This document shows positions 6,104 to 12,889 of a DNA stretch of 12,889 nucleotides, piece after piece. Position 1 is the first letter of the stretch. The number at the start of each line of letters is the position of its first letter. This DNA is from Saprospiraceae bacterium. Its GTDB lineage: Bacteria > Bacteroidota > Bacteroidia > Bacteroidales > JAIPBB01. A program made the translations under genes and the position numbers. Below the pieces are notes generated by a model, which did no database searches, was not told where the DNA came from, and saw only the letters and a list, made by a program, of their open reading frames with translations. Location of the stretch: NCBI GenBank assembly GCA_021739805.1, contig JAIPBB010000140.1, positions 1 to 12,889 of the forward strand. The letters are read 5' to 3'.

Positions 6104-7408
6104 ATGAGTACATTTGAAATTATTGGAGGAAACAGACTTAAAGGTGAAATTACACCACAGGGAGCAAAAAATGAAGCCTTGCAAGTTATTTGTACTTGCT
6201 TGTTAACCCCTGAAAAAGTTACAATTCACAATATTCCCAATATTGTTGATGTTAACAAACTTATCGATTTATTATCTTCTCTGGGAGTTAAGGTCGAAAA
6301 AATTGCTGAAGAATCTTACACTTTTCAGGCTGATGATATTGATATTGATTATATGAAATCGGATGAATATAAATCAAAAGCATCAGGATTAAGAGGTTCG
6401 GTGATGATATTGGGACCACTATTAGCAAGATTTCATAAAGCATATATGCCAAAACCAGGTGGTGATAAAATTGGAAGAAGAAGATTAGATACTCATATTA
6501 TTGGCTTTCAAAATCTTGGAGCTAAATTCAATTATAGTCACTCAGATAATTTTTTCACTATTGAAGCCGAAGAACTTAAAGGTTGTTATATGCTTTTGGA
6601 TGAAGCTTCGGTTACCGGAACAGCAAACATTGTGATGGCCGCTGTTATGGCAAAAGGAAAGACAACCATTTTTAATGCTGCCTGCGAACCCTATCTTAAA
6701 CAACTTTGCACAATGCTGAACTGTATGGGTGCAAAAATCTCGGGAGTTGGCTCTAACCTTTTATGTATTGAAGGTGTGGACTCTTTGGGAGGTTGTGTAC
6801 ACACACTTCTAGCCGACATGATTGAAGTGGGCAGTTTTATTGGTCTTGCAGCAATGACAAAATCAGAAATTACTATTAAAAATGTCGATTATCTAAGTCT
6901 GGGAATAATTCCTGATGTTTTCAGAAAATTAGGCATTCATCTGGAACACAGAAACGATGATATTTATATTCCGGCCCAGGAAAATTATGAAATAGAAACT
7001 TTTATTGATGGCTCAATTTTAACAATAGCTGATGCTCCATGGCCCGGATTTACACCCGATCTTATTAGTATTATTCTGGTTATCGCAACACAAGCAAAAG
7101 GTAGTGTTTTAGTACATCAAAAAATGTTTGAAAGCAGGCTTTTCTTCGTTGACAAACTTATTGATATGGGTGCTCAAATTATTTTATGCGACCCACACAG
7201 AGCTACAGTAATAGGACTAAATCACCAAAATTGTTTAAGAGGAATTCAAATGACATCACCTGACATCAGAGCCGGTGTTGCTCTGCTTATTGCTGCCCTT
7301 TCGGCAAATGGAAAAAGTGTAATTCACAATATCGAGCAAATCGACAGAGGATATCAGAATATTGATAAAAGGCTAAGGGCTTTGGGGGCGGATATTGTGA
7401 GGAGATAG
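6104..7408 (+). CDS. murA: UDP-N-acetylglucosamine 1-carboxyvinyltransferase (MurA)
   Basis: MurA transfers enolpyruvate from PEP to UDP-GlcNAc, the first committed cytoplasmic step of peptidoglycan synthesis. The 434-residue length is close to the usual 420-435. The N-terminal GAKNEAL places Lys22 and Asn23, the UDP-GlcNAc/PEP contacts, at the same numbers as in E. coli. The mobile-loop motif reads PKPGGDKIGRRRLDTH, so Asp121 replaces the catalytic Cys (Cys115 in E. coli). The later blocks ADMIEVGSFIGLAA, DAPWPGFTPDLI (catalytic Asp) and RGYQNIDKRL are all present. The Asp variant stays active and is insensitive to fosfomycin in other bacteria, so the same is inferred here. The ATG at 6104 gives the standard N-terminus. 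It follows the DUF4290 gene after a 351-bp repeat mosaic, so it probably has its own promoter. Confidence 0.97.
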   Translation: MSTFEIIGGNRLKGEITPQGAKNEALQVICTCLLTPEKVTIHNIPNIVDVNKLIDLLSSLGVKVEKIAEESYTFQADDIDIDYMKSDEYKSKASGLRGSVMILGPLLARFHKAYMPKPGGDKIGRRRLDTHIIGFQNLGAKFNYSHSDNFFTIEAEELKGCYMLLDEASVTGTANIVMAAVMAKGKTTIFNAACEPYLKQLCTMLNCMGAKISGVGSNLLCIEGVDSLGGCVHTLLADMIEVGSFIGLAAMTKSEITIKNVDYLSLGIIPDVFRKLGIHLEHRNDDIYIPAQENYEIETFIDGSILTIADAPWPGFTPDLISIILVIATQAKGSVLVHQKMFESRLFFVDKLIDMGAQIILCDPHRATVIGLNHQNCLRGIQMTSPDIRAGVALLIAALSANGKSVIHNIEQIDRGYQNIDKRLRALGADIVRR

Positions 7409-7445
7409 TCGTTAATCCTAAGGACTAGCTTCGCTTCGTCGGTGT

Positions 7446-7501
7446 TCAGTAATCAGTAATTAGTAATTAGTATGCAGAAAGCATTATGCAATATGCAATA
7501 A
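7446..7501. repeat. Two short heptamer arrays after murA
   Basis: 7446-7473 is four units of TCAGTAA/TTAGTAA, the last being TTAGTAT. 7481-7501 is three units: GCATTAT, GCAATAT, GCAATAA. The two are unrelated in sequence but share the 7-bp period. They start 38 bp after the murA stop, in the 398-bp gap before grpE. Confidence 0.7.
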
Positions 7502-7545
7502 GGCGGTAATTGTATTTACTCTAACGTAGATAAGCAAAAGGATTG

Positions 7546-7585
7546 CAATTTAACATTATAACAATTTAACAATTGAGCAATTTAA
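7546..7585. repeat. Octamer array (5 x CAATTTAA)
   Basis: Five contiguous units: CAATTTAA, CATTATAA, CAATTTAA, CAATTGAG, CAATTTAA. It is the third short array in the murA-grpE gap and the only one there with an 8-bp period. Confidence 0.65.
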
Positions 7586-7663
7586 CCATGGCTCAATCCT
7601 CAAATAAAATTTCATCATTTCCAAGTACTAAAAATCTAAGTACTAAAACTAATTACTTTTCCG

Positions 7664-7671
7664 TACTTTTG
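7664..7671 (+). promoter_or_regulatory. Candidate -7 box (TACTTTTG) for grpE
   Basis: TACTTTTG is an exact TAnnTTTG match, followed by GTCG-type sequence as at many start sites in this phylum. No good TTTG is visible at -33. Transcription from about 7678 would give a leader of around 130 nt. Confidence 0.45.
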
Positions 7672-7693
7672 TCGCCCCATTATTAAATATTCT

Positions 7694-7763
7694 GCCAATT
7701 TGTCCAACAAATTCAAATGGCAAATTAATTGATAAGCTGAACGCAGTTCAGCGGTTTAGCTGA
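7694..7763 (+). promoter_or_regulatory. Structured leader of grpE with competing hairpins
   Basis: Two perfect 7-bp stems with 3-nt loops lie in the predicted leader: AATTTGT-CCA-ACAAATT (7697-7713) and GCTGAAC-GCA-GTTCAGC (7736-7752). Each has a rival pairing. TGCCAATTTG can pair with CAAATGGCA (7694-7722), and TCAGC (7748-7752) with GCTGA (7759-7763). Such mutually exclusive folds occur in regulatory leaders, but no known riboswitch or thermometer class is recognised. Confidence 0.4.
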
Positions 7764-7806
7764 AATACAAATAATATAAGCAACATCAAAAACAACAATT
7801 GTCGAA

Positions 7807-8424
7807 ATGGCTACAGAAGAAAGAAAACAGGAAGAACAAAATCTGCCGGAAAACGAAGTTGATAATACAAATGAAACTATGGCATCAAAAGAAGTGAAAA
7901 GTGATACTGATAATTATCAGGATGAAGAAGTAAAGGAAGAAAAGCCAAAAGAAAAAAAAGCTCGAAAAAAGAAAATTTCAAAAGAAGCTGAACTACAAAA
8001 CCAGCTTGAAGAATTAAATGATAAATTTCTACGCCTTTACTCAGAGTTTGATAATTATCGAAAAAGAACTATCAAAGAAAAATCAGATTTATACAAAACT
8101 GCTTCTTCTGATTTAATTCTTGCATTATTGCCTGTTTTAGATGATTTCAAAAGAGCAAACAAGGCCTTTGAAGAATCAGATGATATAAATGCAATTAAAG
8201 AAGGAATTGAGTTGATTTTCAATAAGTTCAAAAATACTTTAAATCAAAAAGGTGTTAAAGAAATGGAAACAATTGGAGAAGTTTTCGATACAGAATTCCA
8301 TGAAGCTATAACTCAAATCGATGCTTCTGAAGATATGAAAGGAAAAATTGTAGATGAAGTTGAAAAAGGTTACTTCTTAGGTGAAAAAGTTTTAAGATAT
8401 GCTAAAGTTGTCATTGGAAAGTAA
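7807..8424 (+). CDS. grpE: GrpE, nucleotide exchange factor of DnaK
   Basis: GrpE releases ADP from DnaK so that the chaperone can drop its substrate; it acts as a cytoplasmic dimer. The 205 residues divide into a charged, disordered N-terminal part (about 1-60, rich in Glu and Lys), a long coiled coil (about 60-120, AELQNQLEELNDKFLRLYSEFDNYRKRT) and a C-terminal beta domain with the family signature (GEVFDTEFHEAI followed by VEKGYFLGEKVLRYAKVVIGK). The N-terminal tail is fairly long, as is usual in Bacteroidota. The ATG at 7807 is preceded by no Shine-Dalgarno sequence. dnaJ follows 157 bp downstream on the same strand, the usual pairing, so the two may be co-transcribed. An octamer array begins inside the stop codon. 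Confidence 0.96.
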   Translation: MATEERKQEEQNLPENEVDNTNETMASKEVKSDTDNYQDEEVKEEKPKEKKARKKKISKEAELQNQLEELNDKFLRLYSEFDNYRKRTIKEKSDLYKTASSDLILALLPVLDDFKRANKAFEESDDINAIKEGIELIFNKFKNTLNQKGVKEMETIGEVFDTEFHEAITQIDASEDMKGKIVDEVEKGYFLGEKVLRYAKVVIGK

Positions 8425-8487
8425 ATGCTATAATGCTGAAATGCTATAATGATGTAATGCGATAATGCGATAATGATGTAATGATGA
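8424..8487. repeat. Octamer array (8 x AATGCTAT) starting in the grpE stop codon
   Basis: Eight units in strict 8-bp register: AATGCTAT, AATGCTGA, AATGCTAT, AATGATGT, AATGCGAT (twice), AATGATGT, AATGATGA. The first A is the last base of the grpE TAA. Each unit contains ATG, but no frame of useful length results. The remaining 94 bp before dnaJ are AT-rich with nothing definite. Confidence 0.8.
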
Positions 8488-8581
8488 AATAAAATATTAG
8501 CTAACAAAATAGCAATTTAACAATTTCATTTATAAAGAAATAAAGTCCTTGAAAGTAAAAAATTATCACCAAAATTAAAAG

Positions 8582-9733
8582 ATGTCAAAAAGAGATTATT
8601 ACGAAGTTTTAGGAGTTTCGAAAGATGCTGATGAAACAGAGATTAAAAAAGCTTATCGTCAGAAAGCCATAAAATATCATCCTGATAAAAATCCTGATGA
8701 TGCTACAGCTGAAGATAAGTTTAAAGAAGCAGCTGAAGCTTATGAAGTTCTAAGCAATTCTGAAAAACGAAGTCGTTATGACAGATACGGTCACGCCGGT
8801 GTTGGTGGTGCTGCTGGTGGCGGTGGCTTCAATATGAATATGGATGACATTTTTAGTCAGTTTGGTGATATTTTCGGTGGTGCATTTGGTGGTGGTTTTA
8901 GTGGCTTTGGTTCTCAAGGCAGAAGCCGAAGAAGAGTGAATAGAGGTTCTAATCTTAGAGTAAAAGTGAAACTTACGCTTGACGAAATTGCAAACGGAGT
9001 TAAAAAGAAAATAAAAGTCAATAAATATGTTGGCTGTTCATCATGCCAGGGAACCGGAGCAAAAGGAGGTTCATCATATAATACTTGCTCAACATGTCAT
9101 GGAACTGGACAAGTAACAAGAGTTACAAACACTTTCCTGGGTCAAATGCAAACTTCTTCAACTTGCCCAAGTTGCGGTGGCGAAGGACAAACTATAACCA
9201 ATAAATGTCCTGCTTGTGCCGGAAACGGAATAGTTAAAGGTGAAGAAGTAATTGAAATTGACATCCCTGCTGGTGTTGCTGATGGAATGCAGCTTTCAGT
9301 TAGTGGAAAAGGAAATGCTGCTGCCAGAAGCGGTATTCCCGGCGATTTGATTGTAGTTATTGAAGAAGTTGACCATCCGGATTTAATAAGAGATGGAAAC
9401 AATTTATTATATGAATGCTATATTAGTTTTCCTGATGCTGCAATTGGAACATCTGTCGAAATTCCAACAATTGAAGGAAAAGCCAGGGTTAAAATAGCTC
9501 CCGGCACTCAAGCCGGAAAAGTACTTAGATTAAGAGGAAAAGGATTACCTTCAGTTCAGTCTTATGGAAGAGGAGACTTAATGATTCATATTAATGTATG
9601 GACACCACAAAATCTTTCTAAACAAGAAACAGCCACTCTGGAAGCATTAAAAAATTCTGAAAACTTTAAACCGGCACCAACATCAAAAGACCGTGGTTTC
9701 TTTGATAGAATGAGAGAGTATTTTCATTCGTAG
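8582..9733 (+). CDS. dnaJ: DnaJ (Hsp40) co-chaperone
   Basis: DnaJ delivers unfolded substrates to DnaK and stimulates its ATPase. The 383-residue protein has the full class A layout: J domain (1-70) with the essential HPD at 33-35, a Gly/Phe-rich linker (about 75-120, [21 protein letters not shown]), four CxxCxGxG zinc motifs (CSSCQGTG at 152, CSTCHGTG at 169, CPSCGGEG at 195, CPACAGNG at 209) and the two C-terminal beta domains. All eight zinc-binding Cys are present. The ATG at 8582 gives the standard [12 protein letters not shown] start. It lies downstream of grpE and converges with the secreted-protein gene, the two stop codons being only 10 bp apart, so their transcripts probably overlap. 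Confidence 0.98.
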   Translation: MSKRDYYEVLGVSKDADETEIKKAYRQKAIKYHPDKNPDDATAEDKFKEAAEAYEVLSNSEKRSRYDRYGHAGVGGAAGGGGFNMNMDDIFSQFGDIFGGAFGGGFSGFGSQGRSRRRVNRGSNLRVKVKLTLDEIANGVKKKIKVNKYVGCSSCQGTGAKGGSSYNTCSTCHGTGQVTRVTNTFLGQMQTSSTCPSCGGEGQTITNKCPACAGNGIVKGEEVIEIDIPAGVADGMQLSVSGKGNAAARSGIPGDLIVVIEEVDHPDLIRDGNNLLYECYISFPDAAIGTSVEIPTIEGKARVKIAPGTQAGKVLRLRGKGLPSVQSYGRGDLMIHINVWTPQNLSKQETATLEALKNSENFKPAPTSKDRGFFDRMREYFHS

Positions 9734-9743
9734 AATTAATCAA

Positions 9744-11663
9744 TTATTTAACTTTCACAAATTTGCCTTTATTGAGAATTTCATCATTATCAATAATTTT
9801 CAGGTAATAAACTCCATTATCTAATTCTGAGATGTTAATCGTTTGATTTTGGATTAAGCTTAATGAAGAAACTTCTTTAACTTTTTCTCCTAAGGAATTA
9901 TAAATTTCAATTCTCAATTCCTGACTAAAGCTTATTCCATTTAGATTAAAATTAATTTCATCTTTTGCAGGATTAGGGTAAATTCGGATATTTTTATTGT
10001 TTTCATCAGCACTAAAAATTTCACTGCAAATTGAAATCGCAATTTTAATTGTATCACTGGCATAGCATCCATTATTGTCAATGCCAGTCACATAGAAATC
10101 ATAACTTCCAGGCGTATAAGTTGATGCATTGATGGTTAGAAATTGTGTTGTATCAGAAGTTGACCATAAATAAGAACCAAAACCGGAACCGGCATTAAGT
10201 GTAATTGAGCTATTTTGGCATATTATTGTATCGGCACCTAAATCTATATTGGGAGTATTATAAAATCCTACTATAACTTTTTGTGAGCTATCTGAACAAA
10301 TTCCACCAACACAAATTTCTACCCAATAAGAACCACTATCTTTTGCCCAAATAATAGAATCATTAAATCCCATAAGGACAGAATCTTTATACCAATTATA
10401 AGTGTAAGTTGGGTCAGAAATGGTCTTTAATTGTGCTGAATCACCTTGGCAAATTGAAATGCTTGAAGCAGTATAAATCTGAGCATAAGTAGGTGGCGAA
10501 ATTACATTTAAATTTCCTGCACTATCAGTAACAACCAACATAAAATTTTGCTGACCTAAATTATTTTGGTCATAGCCACAAGCAGCAATTCTGTTATCGC
10601 TTGTTGTGATAATTTTAATACCTGCATCATCATATGGAGTTCCATAAAACTTTGTCCAAAGAATATTACCCAAAGTGTCAGTTTTGATAAGTTTCATATC
10701 ATAGCCTGCTGCACCATTCAAATATTTACCACAAAGAACATATCCATCTGAAGTTTTTGCTATAGAAATATCTTTCAACCACATTTGACTAATGCTAAAA
10801 ACTCCAGGCATAAGTTTGTTCCAGATTGTGTCAAGATTATTTCCAACCCGCAAGAGCCAAAGATTATAAGTACCATAATTTCCATAGACTCCTGCTATCA
10901 TATACCCACCATTATGAGCAGGAATTATTCTTAATCCTGCATCTGCATAAGAGCCACCCGAATGAAAAGTTGTTGGCAAATATTGATAACCGGCAGGAGT
11001 ATATCTTCTCAAAAAAACATTAAAAGTTCCACCCAAAGAAGTAGCTGTAACAACATAATTCCCATTTGCCTCTTCATATGCTTCAAAAGCATGAGAATTT
11101 GCTGACGATGGAATATACTGAGTCCAGACAACATTCCTTGCTGAATCCAATTTCATAACTGCCCCTTTTGCATAGCCGCTATAATATTTCCATCCGCAAA
11201 GCAAAAATCCATTATCAGAAGTTGCTATTGCATGATATAATTCATCGTTTCCATAATTATTATGATGCCATGTCCAGATTGTATCGCCATTTTGATTTAA
11301 TTTTAATAAATAATAGTTCGATGAAGATGGAGTATCTTGTCCATAGCTATTTGTATTTCCGGCAATAAGATAATTACTATCAGACATTAAGGTTATGCTT
11401 GCAGCTCTTTCAGGGTTTGCTCCACCATAATTTCTCGTCCAGATTGTATCGCCACTGGAATTAACTTTTACCACCCAAATATCATAATTTCCATTAGAGT
11501 ATGATTGAGTATTGCCCACCATAACAAAATCACCATCAGGAGTTTCAATAATATCACGAGCTAATTCATGATATTGTCCGCCATAGCTTTTCATAAATGT
11601 TTGAGAAAATGAAGTAGAAAAAAGAAGGAGTAAGCTGATGATAAGTATAAAAGTTGATTTCAT
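9744..11663 (-). CDS. Secreted propeller-like protein with Ig-like domains and T9SS sorting domain
   Basis: The 639-residue protein starts with a clear signal peptide (STFILIISLLLLFSTSFSQ). Residues about 22-390 contain roughly six repeats of a pattern such as GGYMIAGVYGNYGTYNLWLLRVGNNLDTIW, i.e. a Gly-rich strand, then an L/VKxxxxGDTxW strand; this is typical of beta-propeller proteins in this phylum. Two Ig/PKD-like domains follow (about 395-468 with SICQGDSAQL at Cys405, and about 470-545 with IICQNSSITLNAGSG at Cys482). The last 80 residues are a type IX secretion C-terminal domain: IRIYPNPAKDEINF (YPNP at 562-565), YNSLGEKV and LDNGVYYLKI. It should cross the outer membrane by T9SS and be anchored or released at the surface. 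No catalytic motif is seen; adhesion or glycan binding is a guess. It is monocistronic as far as visible. Confidence 0.88.
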   Translation of the reverse strand: MKSTFILIISLLLLFSTSFSQTFMKSYGGQYHELARDIIETPDGDFVMVGNTQSYSNGNYDIWVVKVNSSGDTIWTRNYGGANPERAASITLMSDSNYLIAGNTNSYGQDTPSSSNYYLLKLNQNGDTIWTWHHNNYGNDELYHAIATSDNGFLLCGWKYYSGYAKGAVMKLDSARNVVWTQYIPSSANSHAFEAYEEANGNYVVTATSLGGTFNVFLRRYTPAGYQYLPTTFHSGGSYADAGLRIIPAHNGGYMIAGVYGNYGTYNLWLLRVGNNLDTIWNKLMPGVFSISQMWLKDISIAKTSDGYVLCGKYLNGAAGYDMKLIKTDTLGNILWTKFYGTPYDDAGIKIITTSDNRIAACGYDQNNLGQQNFMLVVTDSAGNLNVISPPTYAQIYTASSISICQGDSAQLKTISDPTYTYNWYKDSVLMGFNDSIIWAKDSGSYWVEICVGGICSDSSQKVIVGFYNTPNIDLGADTIICQNSSITLNAGSGFGSYLWSTSDTTQFLTINASTYTPGSYDFYVTGIDNNGCYASDTIKIAISICSEIFSADENNKNIRIYPNPAKDEINFNLNGISFSQELRIEIYNSLGEKVKEVSSLSLIQNQTINISELDNGVYYLKIIDNDEILNKGKFVKVK

Positions 11664-11687
11664 TATAGTTCAAATTTGAATTTTGTG

Positions 11688-11695
11688 CAAAATTA
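11688..11695 (-). promoter_or_regulatory. Candidate -7 box (TAATTTTG) for the T9SS protein gene
   Basis: Read on the minus strand, TAATTTTG matches TAnnTTTG exactly and lies 24 bp upstream of the ATG at 11663, leaving a leader of under 20 nt. The -33 position has only a weak TTTTC. Confidence 0.4.
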
Positions 11696-11714
11696 TACTA
11701 TTGTCAGAAAAGAA

Positions 11715-11745
11715 TTTGATAATCTCTAAAAATTTTATAGTTTTA
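11715..11745 (+). promoter_or_regulatory. Candidate promoter for nuoE
   Basis: TTTG at 11715-11718 and TAGTTTTA at 11738-11745 (seven of eight to TAnnTTTG) are 19 bp apart. The predicted start near 11752 leaves a leader of about 22 nt before the ATG. The promoter lies in the 110-bp gap shared with the divergent T9SS gene. Confidence 0.5.
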
Positions 11746-11773
11746 CCAAAGGACAATTTTATCAAAATAATTT

Positions 11774-12223
11774 ATGGAAAGAGTCGAAATATTTAAAGAA
11801 TTCAAAGCCGAAAAAGATAATTTAATTGGAATTCTGCATGAACTTCAGGATGCAAATCCAAAAAATTATCTTAGTGAGGAAGACATGAAAGCCACTGCAA
11901 AATACCTTAACACAACTTTTAGTCATGTTTATGGGGTTGCCACATATTATTCAATGTTCAGTGTTAAACCTCGGGGAAAATATATAATTAGGGTTTGCAA
12001 TTCACCCGTTTGTGACATGAAAGAATCCAGTGGAATAATAGAAAAACTAAAATCTTTACTTGGAATTGAAATCGGAGAAACTACAAAAGATTCATTATTC
12101 ACACTTGAATTAACAGAATGCCTTGGAAGATGTGCTGTTTCTCCAAGTATGATGGTAAATAAGGATATTTATGGCTCGGTGAAGATTGATAAGCTTGAAG
12201 AGATAATTGGGAGATATAAATGA
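11774..12223 (+). CDS. nuoE: NuoE-type 24 kDa [2Fe-2S] subunit of NADH dehydrogenase or an NAD-linked hydrogenase
   Basis: The 149-residue protein has the thioredoxin-like [2Fe-2S] fold of the NuoE/HoxE/HndA family. Its four cluster ligands are Cys75 and Cys80 (VCNSPVC, C-x4-C) and Cys116 and Cys120 (CLGRC, C-x3-C). The preceding helical part includes YLNTTFSHVYGVATYYSMFSVKPRGKY, the family hallmark. It passes electrons in partnership with the flavin/NADH subunit NuoF, in complex I or in soluble bifurcating hydrogenases (HydABC type) and formate dehydrogenases. Which of these applies cannot be told here, because the following genes lie outside the window. It is slightly short of the 160-170 residues of many complex I members, closer to the hydrogenase-type subunits. 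A possible nuoF start appears 630 bp downstream. Confidence 0.93.
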   Translation: MERVEIFKEFKAEKDNLIGILHELQDANPKNYLSEEDMKATAKYLNTTFSHVYGVATYYSMFSVKPRGKYIIRVCNSPVCDMKESSGIIEKLKSLLGIEIGETTKDSLFTLELTECLGRCAVSPSMMVNKDIYGSVKIDKLEEIIGRYK

Positions 12224-12239
12224 AGATAAATTAGAAGCA

Positions 12240-12371
12240 CTAATTTCTAAATCCTAAACAAATTCGAATGTAATAAATAATAAATTCAAAACATTAATAA
12301 TGCAAATAACATTAAATGTATAAATCATTGTAAAATTCGGATTTAGATATTGTTTAGGATTTAGATATTAG
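12240..12371. repeat. 22-bp inverted repeat around an 88-bp AT-rich loop
   Basis: The left arm 12240-12261 is the reverse complement of 12350-12371 at 21 of 22 positions; its core is CTAAATCCTAAAC against GTTTAGGATTTAG. The right arm is also the first, degenerate unit of the 21-bp array, so the left arm amounts to an inverted outlier copy of that unit. Confidence 0.6.
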
Positions 12372-12440
12372 AATTTAGGATTTAAAGATTAGAATTTAGG
12401 ATTTAAAGATTAGAATTTAGGATTTAAAGATTAGAATTTA
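12350..12440. repeat. 21-bp tandem array (3 x 7 bp units)
   Basis: Three identical 21-bp units run from 12371 to 12433, each made of the heptamers GAATTTA, GGATTTA and AAGATTA. A diverged unit (16 of 21) precedes them and a partial GAATTTA follows at 12434-12440. The perfect identity of the central copies suggests recent expansion. Confidence 0.85.
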
Positions 12441-12512
12441 AATATAAAATTAATTGTTAGAAATATTTAATATTTCGCTCCTACGCAGCTTCTAATTATT
12501 GTTATTTGTAAA

Positions 12513-12611
12513 TTCTACAAATATCTAACTCCTAACGGAGTTAAAAAAATCCCGTAGGGATGTAATATTTGTAGAATAATGTTGTCCAATAAATTTAAAC
12601 CCCGTAGGGGT
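12513..12611. repeat. Nested multi-hairpin intergenic element
   Basis: An outer stem TTCTACAAATAT (12513-12524) pairs perfectly with ATATTTGTAGAA (12565-12576). Inside are AACTCC-TAAC-GGAGTT (12527-12542) and ATCCC-GTA-GGGAT (12549-12561). A third hairpin, ACCCC-GTA-GGGGT (12599-12611), follows outside. A decayed relative, GCTCCTACGCAGC, may lie at 12477-12489. GTAG-loop hairpins of this sort recur as interspersed repeats in Bacteroidota genomes; the function is unknown. Confidence 0.65.
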
Positions 12612-12853
12612 GACATATTATAAGATTTGAATTTTTGAAAAATTGAATGATAGCGAAAGAAATTACCATAACAGAAAATAAATTTGGAAAAATTGAAAAA
12701 TGAATGATTGCAAGGTTTGGAATTTGAGTTTTATAAAATTGGAATTTATTTGAAATTTGTTTTTTGTGATTTTGCATCATGCATAAAGAATTGGAATATT
12801 AATAATTAGAGACGATTAAACCTATTGATAAAAATATTAACACAATATACACC

Positions 12854-12889
12854 GTGATAAAAGAAAATAGAGTTACACTAAAAAATCTG
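12854..12889 (+). CDS. Partial reading frame, possibly the start of nuoF
   Basis: A frame opening at GTG 12854 runs off the window end and encodes MIKENRVTLKNL. The frame is closed upstream by a TAA at 12803-12805, and no ATG lies between, so GTG would be the start. Short N-termini of the type xxRVxLKN are common in NuoF-like flavin subunits, and nuoF usually follows nuoE, which is the main reason for this call. Twelve residues cannot prove it; it may be another gene or none. Confidence 0.35.
   Translation, partial: MIKENRVTLKNL

Larger units (their letters stand above)
12224..12853. other. 630-bp repeat island after nuoE
   Basis: No gene is supported. In order, the island holds an inverted repeat (12240-12261 with 12350-12371), a 21-bp tandem array (12350-12440), a nested multi-hairpin element (12513-12611) and about 240 bp of AT-rich sequence with many GAATT/AAATT words but no firm structure. 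The gap is unusual, since nuoE and nuoF are normally close together. Confidence 0.65.

Noticed and set aside
7418..7443. CTTCGCTTCGTCGG-like segment after murA as another copy of the 5795-5818 interspersed repeat
   Set aside because: Only a few short words are shared; too weak to call a copy.
9734..9743. Shared terminator between dnaJ and the convergent T9SS gene
   Set aside because: Only 10 bp separate the stop codons and no hairpin is visible there or just inside either gene.
11168..11368. Plus-strand frame of 66 codons antisense to the T9SS gene
   Set aside because: It overlaps the propeller repeats in antisense and its translation shows no plausible protein features.
12371..12433. Possible CRISPR array
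   Set aside because: The 21-bp copies are contiguous with no spacers, and no cas genes are present.
12595..12780. 61-codon minus-strand reading frame in the right-hand repeat island
   Set aside because: Its end lies in the GTA-loop hairpin and its sequence is low-complexity AT-rich DNA with no recognisable domain or promoter.

Overview
The window looks like chromosomal DNA of an AT-rich member of the Bacteroidota, probably an uncultured relative of the Bacteroidales. Supporting signs are a DUF4290 gene (a family confined to this phylum), a secreted protein with a type IX secretion C-terminal domain, a MurA with Asp in place of the catalytic Cys, TAnnTTTG-type -7 promoter boxes, no visible Shine-Dalgarno sequences, and long repeat-rich intergenic stretches.

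Layout. 1-123: tail of an IS5/IS4-type DDE transposase. 297-1837 (minus): two overlapping genes, an exported helical protein of unknown function followed by a DCC-family (DUF393) redox protein. 1838-2490: a 653-bp divergent intergenic region holding two inverted REP-like hairpins, a decayed fragment of a second DUF393 gene, a 30-nt palindrome and a 76-bp imperfect inverted repeat. 2491-4791: UvrD/PcrA helicase with a GTG start. 5126-5752: DUF4290 protein. 6104-7408: MurA. 7807-9733: GrpE and DnaJ. 9744-11663 (minus): secreted propeller-like protein with Ig-like domains and a T9SS sorting domain, convergent with dnaJ. 11774-12223: NuoE-type 24 kDa [2Fe-2S] subunit. 12224-12853: a 630-bp repeat island, then a GTG-started reading frame cut by the window edge that may be nuoF.

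The plus-strand genes are housekeeping: DNA repair and transcription-linked helicase, cell wall precursor synthesis, protein folding, and NADH-linked electron transfer. GrpE and DnaJ are partners of DnaK (not in the window). NuoE normally works with the flavin subunit NuoF, which fits the partial frame at the right edge.

The least explained content lies between the genes. Almost every long plus-strand intergenic region contains diverged tandem repeats whose period is 7 or 8 bp (or 14 or 21, multiples of 7), each with a different sequence. They start at or soon after a stop codon and are mixed with palindromic elements. I found no CRISPR array, tRNA, rRNA or defence system. The best candidates for something undescribed are this repeat behaviour, the palindrome-flanked DUF393 relic, and the exported-protein/DCC gene pair.
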